Below the pieces are notes generated by a model. It saw nothing but the letters and a program-made list of their open reading frames with translations. It was not told the origin of the DNA and did not search any database. This document shows, piece after piece, positions 1 to 8,523 of a DNA stretch of 64,000 nt. Source of the stretch: Bacteroidales bacterium (GTDB lineage: Bacteria > Bacteroidota > Bacteroidia > Bacteroidales > UBA932); the NCBI GenBank assembly GCA_015060245.1, contig SUYU01000002.1, forward strand, positions 117,281 through 181,280, read 5' to 3'. Position 1 is the first letter of the stretch; every line of letters begins with the position of its first letter. The position numbers and the translations under genes are program-made.

Positions 1-457
1 TGACATCATCAAGGGAGTAGATGACGGCCTTGTTGCCGCCTTCAACCATTACTGCATTTCTGTCCTCCAAAGGAATAATTGATCTGATGGCCATAAACTC
101 GCCTTTTGCCCTTCCCTTGGATCCTACATTTCTGATGAATTTTCCATCTCTGGCAAAAACATGGAGAGTCTTCATAAAATCTGAACTTGGAATGAAAATA
201 TGATTTTCATCCATTGATACATCGGCAATCCGGCCCAAAAGAGCAGAAGTGTCACTTTCAAGAGTATAATATCTGATCTCAGATGCGTAATCACTCAATT
301 TGACCTCCCCGGCATTTTTTAAAGCCTCTTCAATGTCAATGACTTCAATTCCCCGGCTATTACTGCCGGAGTCGCTGTTGCAACTCCACAATATAAAGAG
401 TGTTACTATTGTGAAGCATAGTTGAACAATAGGTCGTGCAATAATTTTTTTTCTCAT
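1..457 (-). CDS. Six-bladed beta-propeller lipoprotein (partial, runs off the left edge)
   Basis: Only the first 152 codons are present. The start is the ATG at 457-455. The N-terminus is a basic lipoprotein signal peptide ending in LWSC (Cys26), so the protein should be a membrane-anchored envelope lipoprotein. After the anchor come the segments VKLSDYASEIRYYTLES and FIRNVGSKGRAKGEF, which match in order the same segments of the lipoprotein at 1434 (VKLSEFATSVRYIPLET and the IGVKGRAKGEF part). This family (DUF5128-like, six-bladed propeller) is common in Bacteroidales and mostly of unknown function. The gene is divergent from its paralogue at 1434 across a 976 bp non-coding gap. No substrate can be inferred. 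Confidence 0.8.
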   Translation of the reverse strand, partial: MRKKIIARPIVQLCFTIVTLFILWSCNSDSGSNSRGIEVIDIEEALKNAGEVKLSDYASEIRYYTLESDTSALLGRIADVSMDENHIFIPSSDFMKTLHVFARDGKFIRNVGSKGRAKGEFMAIRSIIPLEDRNAVMVEGGNKAVIYSLDDV

Positions 458-519
458 AATGAATGGTGAACCGAATTAAGTTTAACCTATCTTTAACAAA
501 TGTCAGATATTGTATTTAA

Positions 520-527
520 CAAAGATA
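520..527 (-). promoter_or_regulatory. Candidate -7 element for the lipoprotein gene ending at 457
   Basis: Read on the minus strand this is TATCTTTG, an exact match to the Bacteroidota -7 consensus TAnnTTTG, about 60 bases upstream of the ATG at 457. I see no TTG at the expected spacing for a -33 element, so the call is weak. Confidence 0.35.
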
Positions 528-592
528 GATATTTAAAAGATATGTAAGTTTTATTGTTGCAATGGGATAATATGCTACAATTATTGGGCCTG

Positions 593-705
593 TGTCAAAC
601 TTTTTTTGGGGAGTGTAAGACTTTTTAAAAATACACTTTTATAAGTTATTGATAATCAGATATGAAAAAATTAAGATGTCAAACTTTTTTTTATGGTGTC
701 AAACT
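593..705. repeat. Three direct copies of TGTCAAACT
   Basis: The nonamer occurs at 593-601, 677-685 and 697-705; the first two are followed by runs of T. A related GTGTAAGACTTTTT lies at 613-626. The spacing is irregular. Multiple short terminal repeats are a feature of some insertion sequence ends (for example IS21-type), but no transposase is present, so this is only a possible scar or a protein-binding array. Confidence 0.4.
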
Positions 706-1246
706 ATATTTTAGTTAACTTCGTGTAAATAAGTGTGCCCGCACGTGGCAATAGTTGTGAGGCTTTTGCATATTGGGCAATATCTGGCTCATGATCTGTT
801 TTTGGAGATGGGTGCCTGTTTATACAGGTATTCCTTCGCCCTGTTTCCGGGAGATGCAGTGTCTGGAGCAACATTTGCCAATACCAATGTTGCTGGAAAG
901 TTCCAGTGTAGAGAGTTGCCATTTGCCGGCTGCCTGGTTTTGGGGAGAAAATTCCGGGTCCAATCTCGTTTTGAAATCTAACAAGGTGGAAAAACTGGCG
1001 CAATTTTGTGTAAAAAGGGCGCAACACTCCTTTTTGCTGATACTGATAATCTGAGTGTTATGCCCAAAAAAGGCTTTGTTGTGGAGCAAAATGGCCCGGC
1101 AACCATGCGTGGAGTGGTTTTTTGGAGGAGCCTTTATTAAATTTGCAAGAGAGACGGGTATGAGCAATTTTTTTTAGATGATGAGATTGTTGTTTTATAA
1201 CTATAAGAGAATCAAATAATTATATATGCTATGATGAGATTTTAAA

Positions 1247-1279
1247 TTTTGAAGTTAGGTATGTAAGGTGTTAATTTTG
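1247..1279 (+). promoter_or_regulatory. Candidate Bacteroidota promoter for the lipoprotein gene at 1434
   Basis: TTTTG at 1247-1251 (-33 type) and TAATTTTG at 1272-1279 (exact TAnnTTTG) are separated by 20 bases, the spacing expected for the Bacteroidota housekeeping sigma factor. It would give a leader of about 150 bases before the ATG at 1434. Confidence 0.45.
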
Positions 1280-1433
1280 TAACGTGAAGCAGTGCAAAGC
1301 CGAGTACACGACAAGAGCGATTGGGTGTGTAAAAGAGTGTGTGAGACAGAGTCCTGCAGAGTAGGGTGCTGAGGTATAGAGTGATGAAAGAAACTGAAAA
1401 ATTTACAGAATTAACATTTTAAAGTTATAGATT

Positions 1434-2714
1434 ATGAAAAGGATTTTTGATTCAATTTTGGTCGCAGTGGCTTTTGTTGCCATTTCTATAGTGGCGGTAT
1501 CATGTGGTGCGGGAACCGATGGAGGCAAGGCAAAAAAAGAGGTAGTTCCGGTATTGGATTTTGATGAGGCTTTGGCAAATGTTGAAGATGTCAAGTTGAG
1601 TGAGTTTGCCACCTCTGTGAGGTATATTCCGCTTGAGACCAATCAGGAGTCTCTTGTTGGTGGCCATAATATTGGCGATTTCAGGGTTAAGGATGGTGTG
1701 GGATTCTTCTTTAGAGCAACTTTCCAGGAGAAGATTGGTGTAAGGTTTTTTTCTCCCGATGGAGAGTTTATAAGACCAATAGGTGTAAAGGGTAGGGCAA
1801 AGGGTGAGTTCCTCTACAACACTGTGGTTATACCATCCTTTGACAGGGATGAGATTGCAATTGGAGGTCCGAATGGGTTGGCTGTTTATACTTTGGAGAA
1901 TGAGTATGTGAAGAATGTCAGTTATGACACCTTGAGCAAATATAATCCGTTTGTTGTGGGTTACAGTTACATTGGTGACGGCAAGTATGATGCAGTGGCT
2001 GGTTTGCGTATGAATGTAAAGGATGGGGAAGAGAACCTGGTTGTGCCGGTATTTGGTGAGGATGGAAGTGTTGAAAGAGTATTTCCTGTAATGGAAGAGG
2101 GGACACATCAATACAAGTTTGTAAACGGACCTGACGCCGGAGTGGCAATGAAGAATGTCAATATTGGCTTAAGACGTGATTTTGGTGGCAACTCATATTA
2201 TTTAAGGGCAGGAACTGAGCATGAAGATACTCTATATATGTTTGGCAAGGATTACAGACTTGTTCCATTTATGGTATTTGATTACGGAGTATACAAAGCA
2301 GCAAGGGAGCAGGGACTTTATCCAAATTACCTGCAGATATCAAATTCAATGATTGCTCAGATAAACGACACATATCTTTTCCCTATTACTGTACCTGCTA
2401 TTGATTTCCCTGATTTTGAAAAGTTTTCAGAGACTCTTAGTAAAAGTACAGTGCTTTACAATCCTCAGAAATATCAGGTAAGGACTTTGAGCCAAGACAA
2501 ACGTACCGGCATGACAGGATTTGTAAATGACATTGATGGCGGTATTCCTTTTTATCCCGATGTAATTGAAGGAAACAAGATGTACCAGGTGATAGACGCC
2601 ATATCATTCATTGATTTGGCATCCTTGAGCAATTCGCCAAAGATGAAGGCGGTGGCCAAAAAGTTGGGTGAGGAGTCAAATCCGGTTGTAATAGAGGTGA
2701 CACTGAAGGATTAA
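1434..2714 (+). CDS. Six-bladed beta-propeller lipoprotein
   Basis: A 426-residue protein with a hydrophobic signal peptide and a lipobox ending at Cys24 (AVSC), so it should be anchored in the envelope. After a short linker it has the family's opening VKLSEFATSVRYIPLET and then repeated beta-rich stretches typical of a six-bladed propeller (DUF5128-like). The C-terminal part (SPKMKAVAKKLGEESNPVV) is shared almost word for word with the protein at 18031. The family is abundant in gut Bacteroidales and its ligands are mostly unknown. The gene is followed after 89 bases by the efflux operon, but nothing shows co-function. Confidence 0.85.
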   Translation: MKRIFDSILVAVAFVAISIVAVSCGAGTDGGKAKKEVVPVLDFDEALANVEDVKLSEFATSVRYIPLETNQESLVGGHNIGDFRVKDGVGFFFRATFQEKIGVRFFSPDGEFIRPIGVKGRAKGEFLYNTVVIPSFDRDEIAIGGPNGLAVYTLENEYVKNVSYDTLSKYNPFVVGYSYIGDGKYDAVAGLRMNVKDGEENLVVPVFGEDGSVERVFPVMEEGTHQYKFVNGPDAGVAMKNVNIGLRRDFGGNSYYLRAGTEHEDTLYMFGKDYRLVPFMVFDYGVYKAAREQGLYPNYLQISNSMIAQINDTYLFPITVPAIDFPDFEKFSETLSKSTVLYNPQKYQVRTLSQDKRTGMTGFVNDIDGGIPFYPDVIEGNKMYQVIDAISFIDLASLSNSPKMKAVAKKLGEESNPVVIEVTLKD

Positions 2715-2803
2715 AGATGATGATTGTAGATAGGAAGACAGAAAGGTTGCTTTGTAGGACATATTATTGTAAATTCGCAGTTTAACTTAATTTGAAGAAT
2801 TAT

Positions 2804-4345
2804 ATGAAATCTCCAGGAGCGTACATTAAAGCATTGTTGTGTGCATGGGTAGTGGCTGTTTCAGCGATTGTTGCACATGGACAGGAAGAGAGCCCCCTCG
2901 TAAAGAAGAGACTCTCGCTTACATTGGATGATGTAATTGAACTTGCCAGGGAACAATCTCAGGCGGCTTTGGTAGCAAAGCACTCATTTACAGTGAAATA
3001 TTGGCAATATAGAACATATAAGGCCCAGTTCCTTCCATCATTGAACCTCAGTGCGCAACTTGGTCAGTTCAACCGCTCTTTGAGGGCTTTGCAGGATGCA
3101 GAGACCGGTAGGACCAATTACATTGAGAACAATTCAATGTCAAACTCCCTCAATTTGTCAATTGACCAGAACATACCTTTTACTGGAGGTACGGTCTCTT
3201 TGTATACAAACCTTTCGAGGTTGGACCAGTTCTCTCCCTATGATGAAATAACTTATAATTCACAACCAATAAACATCTACTATAATCAGCCGATTACTGC
3301 TTTCAATACACTCAAATGGGAGAAAAAGATTGCTCCAAAGGAGTTTGAACTTGCAAAGAAACAGTATCTTGAGAGCATGGAGGCGGTTACAATCTCTGCC
3401 ACTACATATTTTTTCAGGCTTCTTCTTGCCCAAGGAACCCTTGAGATGGCAAAGAGGAGTTATGAAAACAACAAGACAATGTACGGCATCTCCCAGGAGA
3501 GGTTCAAATTGGGAACTATCCAGAAGAATGAGTTGCTGCAGTTGGAGTTGAGTGTCCTCAATGATGAATTGAAGGTAAGTGATGCCGAAATGAACCTTAT
3601 GATGGCCATGACACAACTCAGGACCTTTATAGGTTTCAATGAGAGTGTTGACATTGACCTTCAGGTTCCTGGTGTGGCTGAAAATCTGATGCTTGATTAT
3701 GACCTTGTGCTCAACAAGTCGTTTGCAAACTCAACCTTTGGCCTCAGTAACCAGATAAGCCAATTGGAAGCGCAGAGGAGTGTGGCTCAGGCTAAAGCCA
3801 GCAATGGCCTCCAAGCGAGCCTTTTTGCCAGATTCGGCTTGAACCAGGTGAATGAAGAGTTGGCCAATGCTTACAAAAATCCTATGGATCAGGAGGCTTT
3901 TGGACTTACCTTAAGTTTGCCTATCATAGACTGGGGCTTGGGCAAAGGTAGAGTGAAAGTTGCCAAATCGCAGCAGGAGGTAATGGAGTCACAGATTATC
4001 CAGAAGGAGCAGGAGCGCAGGGAAGACGTTATGTTGCAGGTGCTTCAGTTCAACCTTCAGTCTGCCCAATGTGAGGTTTCAAAGAAGGCCGACAATGTAG
4101 GAAAGATGAGGTATGAGTCAGCCAAGGAGAGATTCCTTAACGGAACAATAAGTGCAACTGACCTCAATGTGGCACAGAATGAGATGGACAACGCCACATC
4201 GCAGTATCTGACCAGTCTGCAGAATTATTGGACATACTACTATACTATCAGGCAGATGAGCCTTTATGACTATATTGAGAACAGGCCTCTTGATGCTGAT
4301 TTTGAAAGATTAACCGGAGAAAAAATAGAGAAAAATGATAAGTAG
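2804..4345 (+). CDS. TolC-family outer membrane efflux protein
   Basis: About 513 residues. I choose the ATG at 2804 because it begins a clean Sec signal peptide (ending near VAHG-Q); the frame is open to a TTG at 2792. The mature part has the two-fold repeated, coiled-coil-rich pattern of outer membrane efflux proteins: a first half with beta-strand segments (LNLSAQLGQF, LNLSIDQNIPFTGG) and a second with the equivalent ASLFARFGL and LSLPIIDWGLGKGRV, each followed by long helices. It would form the outer membrane channel of the tripartite pump encoded by the next three genes. Its stop overlaps the adaptor start by 11 bases, indicating translational coupling. Confidence 0.93.
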   Translation: MKSPGAYIKALLCAWVVAVSAIVAHGQEESPLVKKRLSLTLDDVIELAREQSQAALVAKHSFTVKYWQYRTYKAQFLPSLNLSAQLGQFNRSLRALQDAETGRTNYIENNSMSNSLNLSIDQNIPFTGGTVSLYTNLSRLDQFSPYDEITYNSQPINIYYNQPITAFNTLKWEKKIAPKEFELAKKQYLESMEAVTISATTYFFRLLLAQGTLEMAKRSYENNKTMYGISQERFKLGTIQKNELLQLELSVLNDELKVSDAEMNLMMAMTQLRTFIGFNESVDIDLQVPGVAENLMLDYDLVLNKSFANSTFGLSNQISQLEAQRSVAQAKASNGLQASLFARFGLNQVNEELANAYKNPMDQEAFGLTLSLPIIDWGLGKGRVKVAKSQQEVMESQIIQKEQERREDVMLQVLQFNLQSAQCEVSKKADNVGKMRYESAKERFLNGTISATDLNVAQNEMDNATSQYLTSLQNYWTYYYTIRQMSLYDYIENRPLDADFERLTGEKIEKNDK

Positions 4346-5438
4346 AAGAGCAATTTCACAATTCAGTATGCGTGCGATAGCCGCAGCACTGATACTATTG
4401 GGCGCGTCTGCCTGCAAGAATGAGAGTAATGAATCTGAACTTGAGGCTGCAAAGGGTGATTATGTTGCAGAACGCAATTTTGTGGATACAATGTTGCTCA
4501 AGAAGGCCGATTTCAATCTTGAAATTGTAAGCAACGGTAATTTGAGGGCGGTCAAGAAGGCCAATATGGTATTCAAGAACTCCGGAATGATTGAAAAGGT
4601 ATTCAAAAAGAATGGCGATGCTGTAAGAAAGGGCGATACCATCGTTACCCTCGACAGAAAACTCCTCAAGATGAAACTTAACCAGTCTCAGATAAATATG
4701 GAGAAGGCCGAACTTGACTTTACAGATAACCTTCTTGGATTCGGTTATGGAAAGGATACCGCCAATATTCCTGATGATATTGTGAGGATTGCTGCAATCA
4801 GATCTGGCTATCTTGCCGCAAAACACGAATTGGAGAGTGCCAGGATGGATCTTGCAAATGCTGCAATTGTTGCTCCTTTCAGCGGTGTGGTTGCAAACTG
4901 TAAGGTGAAGCCTTATGAGCAGAGCAAGGATGAGATATGCAGCATCATAGACAACTCCACCTTTGACGTTGAGTTCAACCTGCTTGAGAGTGAGTTGAAT
5001 TATGTAAGGCCGGGCCAGACTGTAAAGGTGACTCCATACATTGATGCAAACAGTACATACTCAGGTATAGTAAAGGAGGTTAACCCTATGGTTGACGACA
5101 AGGGCCAGGTGAGGATAGTTGCATCTATCGCAAACAAAGGGGGCAAACTCATTGAGGGTATGAATGTGAAGATCTATATAGAGAGCATATCGCACAATAA
5201 ACTTGTAGTGCCAAAGAGTGCTGTTGTAATCAGGGACGGATATGATGTACTGTTTACCTATAATGACGCCACTTCAAAGGCAGAGTGGGTATATGTAGAT
5301 ATCCTTGAGTCCAACAGTACACAGCATGTTGTGAGAGGCAATGAGCAGAAGAATGCCGAACTCAATGAGGGTGCTGTGGTTATAACAAGCGGCAACCTTA
5401 ACCTTGCAGAGGGTTCAAGAGTGGAACTCAAGAAGTAA
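4335..5438 (+). CDS. RND efflux periplasmic adaptor (HlyD/MFP family) lipoprotein
   Basis: 367 residues beginning with a lipoprotein signal peptide (LLGASAC, Cys27), so it should be lipid-anchored as in AcrA-type adaptors. It has the usual order: a split biotinyl-lipoyl-like domain (MIEKVFKKNGDAVRKGDTIV and later AIVAPFSGVVANCKVKPYE) around a short helical hairpin, then a beta-barrel domain (VEFNLLESELNYVRPGQTV) and a membrane-proximal domain ending near EGSRVELKK. The hairpin is short (about 70 residues). It lies between tolC and two RND pumps in one operon and should bridge them. Confidence 0.93.
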   Translation: MISRRAISQFSMRAIAAALILLGASACKNESNESELEAAKGDYVAERNFVDTMLLKKADFNLEIVSNGNLRAVKKANMVFKNSGMIEKVFKKNGDAVRKGDTIVTLDRKLLKMKLNQSQINMEKAELDFTDNLLGFGYGKDTANIPDDIVRIAAIRSGYLAAKHELESARMDLANAAIVAPFSGVVANCKVKPYEQSKDEICSIIDNSTFDVEFNLLESELNYVRPGQTVKVTPYIDANSTYSGIVKEVNPMVDDKGQVRIVASIANKGGKLIEGMNVKIYIESISHNKLVVPKSAVVIRDGYDVLFTYNDATSKAEWVYVDILESNSTQHVVRGNEQKNAELNEGAVVITSGNLNLAEGSRVELKK

Positions 5439-5490
5439 CAATACCTGCGCGTATTGCAAATAAAACGACTAACCATTTAAAGTAGAAATT

Positions 5491-8400
5491 ATGATAGGCA
5501 AATTGATAGAGAGGCCTATAGCCGTGACTATGTGTATCATAGCCATCCTGGTTCTTGGAGGAGTGGCCATTGGTATGCTTCCGGTGTCACTTATGCCTAA
5601 TGTAGATATTCCGCAGATTACAATCCAGGTGACTTCAAAAGGCTCATCGGCCCGTGAACTTGACCAGAATGTAATGAAGAGGCTCCGCAGGGAGATGATC
5701 CAGATTCCGGGTCTCAAGGAGATTACCTGTGAAGCCAACAACGGTGGCGGAACAATCTTCATGCAGTTTGAGCACAATACAAATATCGATTACAGTTTCA
5801 TTGAGATAAATGAGCGTGTCGACAGGGCGGTTTCATCATTCCCAAAAGATATGGAGCGTCCCAAGGTAATCAAGGCCAGTGCAACCGATATACCGGTGTT
5901 TTTTATTGATATAACATCTGATAACCAGTCGGTTGAGAGTTTCCTTGAGTTGAGCCGCTTTGCAAAGGAGGTGATCTCTAAAAGAATTGAGCAGATACCT
6001 CAAGTGGCAATGGTTGATGTGAGTGGAGTGCTCGGCTCAAGATATATAATCGAGCCCGACAATGCCAAGATGAAGTCATTGGGAATTACAATTGATGATC
6101 TTGAGAATGCCATTGACAACAACAATATAACATTGGGTAATCTCTCAATCAAGGATGGCCATTACCAGTGGAACATCAGGTTTGACTCGGAGGTGAATGA
6201 TATAGAAGATATAAAGAACATCTATCTCAATATCCATGGCAGGCTCTATCTGATAAAGGATATTGCAAATATCGTTGAGGAGCCGGCTCCTGCAGCGGGA
6301 ATGGTGCGCTCAAATGGCCGTAGAGCAGTGACCTTTGCAGTGATCAAGCAGTCTGATGCCAGAATGAGTGACCTCAAGGTTGAACTTGACAAACTCATGG
6401 CATCATTCAATGTGGAGTATCCCGAGGTAACTTTCAATGTCACAAGAAACCAGACAGAACTTCTTGACTACTCGATTGACAACCTCAAGAGCAACATCAT
6501 TGTGGGTGCAATTCTTGCGATTCTTGTAATCTTCCTTTTCCTCAAGGATTTCAGGTCGCCGTTGCTCATCTCAATAACAATTCCTCTTGCTTTGGTGGTG
6601 TCGTTGCTTTTAATGTATCTTGTGGGAATTACAATAAACATCATTTCATTGTCGGGTCTCATATTGGGTATAGGTATGATGGTTGACAACTCAATCATTG
6701 TAATAGACAACATAACCCAGCGCAGGGAGCGTGGTGATGACCTCACTACAGCCATTGTCAAGGGTACGAATGAGGTCTTTTCTCCAATGTTGAGTTCGGT
6801 GCTTACAACCTGTTCGGTATTTGTTCCGCTTATCTTCTTGAGCGGTATTGCAGGTGCCCTCTTCTATGACCAGGCAATGGCTGTGGCAATTGGTCTGTTT
6901 GCATCGCTCTTTGTGGCAGTACTGGCAATTCCGGTGTACTACAGATTCCTTTACAAGAAGAATCCGGAGTTGAATGAGAACAAGTATCTCAAGAAAATAC
7001 AGATTGACTATGATGCAGTTTATGAAAAGGGCCTCAAATGGGTATTCCGCCATCAGAAATTGTCATGGTGCATATTCTTGTCATTCATTCCTTTGACTAT
7101 CCTTACCTATATAGTCATTGACAAGTCCAAACTTCCGCCTCTTACCCATACTGAGTGCGTGGTGGAGATTGACTGGAACTCCCCTTTGAACCTTGAGGTG
7201 AGTGATGCCAGAATAACCGAGTTCCTTGACCATTTCAGGGAGAATATAGTTGAGTCAAATGTGCTTGTAGGAACACAGGATTTCTTGTTGTCGCATACAA
7301 GTGCCATAGAGAAATCGCAGGCCATAGTCTATATAAAGGCAACATCGGCGCATGTGCTTGAGAAGATGGAGAAGGATATGCTTGAATATCTTACAAACAG
7401 ATATCCTTACGGTACTTTTGGCATCAAGCAGGCTACAAATATCTTCAACCTCATATTCTCAGAAAATGAGCCGGATCTTGTGGCCATGATAAAACCAAGA
7501 GACGGCAGTTCCCTCAATCCTGATGAACTCAACAAGTTCCTTGGGGAGATTGGCAAGGAGATGCCTGACCTCTATCTGGAGCCGGTGTTGTGGCAGGAGC
7601 AGATAATGTTTGTGACCAATCAGGAGCGGATGGCGCTTTACAATATAAAGGAGAGTCAGATCCACTCGGCATTGAGCAGTGCCACACGTGAGAATACAAT
7701 GTTCTCGATAAAGAACGGTTCATTCTCGATACCTGTAGTATTTGCAGATTCCGACGGCAGTGCAAATAATCTGCTGTCGCTCAAAATAAGGAGTGTAACA
7801 GATAATGGAGATGTCAGATATGTGCCATTGTCATATCTTGTAACCGAAAAGCGCGTAAGGGATCTGAAGAGTGTCGTTTCGGGTAAGGATGACAACTACT
7901 ATCCGTTGAACATTTTTGCTTCTGATGAGGATGTGCCGACAATTGTCTCTACAATCAATGCTCTGGCAAAGGCAGACGGGAAATATACAGTAACGTACAA
8001 AGGTGCCTACTATTCGAGCCGTGAACTCATCAATGAACTTGTTATGGTGCTTGTAGTTTCACTGTTGCTGCTCTTCTTCATTCTTGCGGCGCAGTTCGAG
8101 TCTGTGGTGCAGCCGTTCATCATATTGTCGGAGATACTGGTAGACCTCTTTGGCGCCCTCTTCCTGTTGTGGATTTGCGGTTCGGGCATAAACTTGATGT
8201 CTCTTATCGGTATAGTTGTAATGTGCGGTATCATCATCAATGACTCAATCCTCAAGGTTGATACAATCAATTCATTGAGGAAGCAGGGATACGGATTGTT
8301 GAGGGCGGTGATGCTTGCCGGCAACAGAAGGCTCAAGCCTATCATCATGACCAGTTTGACCACAATACTTGCAATTGCTCCATTCCTTGTAAGGGGTGAT

Positions 8401-8523
8401 ATGGGTTCTGATTTGCAGTATCCTTTGTCGGTGGCTCTTATTGGAGGAATGATTTTGGGAACAATCGTGAGTGTCTTCTTTATCCCTATTTTGTATTACG
8501 AAATCTATAGAAAGAGAAAATAA
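5491..8523 (+). CDS. RND efflux inner membrane pump, first of a pair
   Basis: 1010 residues with the full RND architecture: TM1, a large periplasmic loop, TM2-6, a second large loop, TM7-12. TM4 contains GMMVDNSIIVIDN with Asp399 at the first position of the Asp-Asp proton relay of AcrB; the second Asp is Asn here, as in many Bacteroidota pumps. The TM10 segment GIIINDSILKVD has Asn where AcrB has its essential Lys. The family exports small hydrophobic compounds using the proton gradient; the substrate cannot be read from sequence. The stop overlaps the next start (TAATG). Confidence 0.94.
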   Translation: MIGKLIERPIAVTMCIIAILVLGGVAIGMLPVSLMPNVDIPQITIQVTSKGSSARELDQNVMKRLRREMIQIPGLKEITCEANNGGGTIFMQFEHNTNIDYSFIEINERVDRAVSSFPKDMERPKVIKASATDIPVFFIDITSDNQSVESFLELSRFAKEVISKRIEQIPQVAMVDVSGVLGSRYIIEPDNAKMKSLGITIDDLENAIDNNNITLGNLSIKDGHYQWNIRFDSEVNDIEDIKNIYLNIHGRLYLIKDIANIVEEPAPAAGMVRSNGRRAVTFAVIKQSDARMSDLKVELDKLMASFNVEYPEVTFNVTRNQTELLDYSIDNLKSNIIVGAILAILVIFLFLKDFRSPLLISITIPLALVVSLLLMYLVGITINIISLSGLILGIGMMVDNSIIVIDNITQRRERGDDLTTAIVKGTNEVFSPMLSSVLTTCSVFVPLIFLSGIAGALFYDQAMAVAIGLFASLFVAVLAIPVYYRFLYKKNPELNENKYLKKIQIDYDAVYEKGLKWVFRHQKLSWCIFLSFIPLTILTYIVIDKSKLPPLTHTECVVEIDWNSPLNLEVSDARITEFLDHFRENIVESNVLVGTQDFLLSHTSAIEKSQAIVYIKATSAHVLEKMEKDMLEYLTNRYPYGTFGIKQATNIFNLIFSENEPDLVAMIKPRDGSSLNPDELNKFLGEIGKEMPDLYLEPVLWQEQIMFVTNQERMALYNIKESQIHSALSSATRENTMFSIKNGSFSIPVVFADSDGSANNLLSLKIRSVTDNGDVRYVPLSYLVTEKRVRDLKSVVSGKDDNYYPLNIFASDEDVPTIVSTINALAKADGKYTVTYKGAYYSSRELINELVMVLVVSLLLLFFILAAQFESVVQPFIILSEILVDLFGALFLLWICGSGINLMSLIGIVVMCGIIINDSILKVDTINSLRKQGYGLLRAVMLAGNRRLKPIIMTSLTTILAIAPFLVRGDMGSDLQYPLSVALIGGMILGTIVSVFFIPILYYEIYRKRK

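Larger units (their letters stand above)
458..1433. other. 976 bp intergenic region without a convincing gene
   Basis: The stretch lies between two divergent propeller lipoprotein genes. Its ends are AT-rich; the middle (about 720-1170) has a more balanced composition and several short overlapping open frames on both strands. None has a recognisable domain or signal peptide, and they contradict one another. The middle may be the decayed remains of a gene or mobile element. Three copies of TGTCAAACT lie at 593-705, and a good promoter match for the downstream gene lies at 1247-1279. Confidence 0.6.

Noticed and set aside
704..1167. Overlapping open frames on both strands in the 976 bp gap.
   Set aside because: Low-complexity or Cys-rich translations with no domain, no consistent start and mutual overlap.
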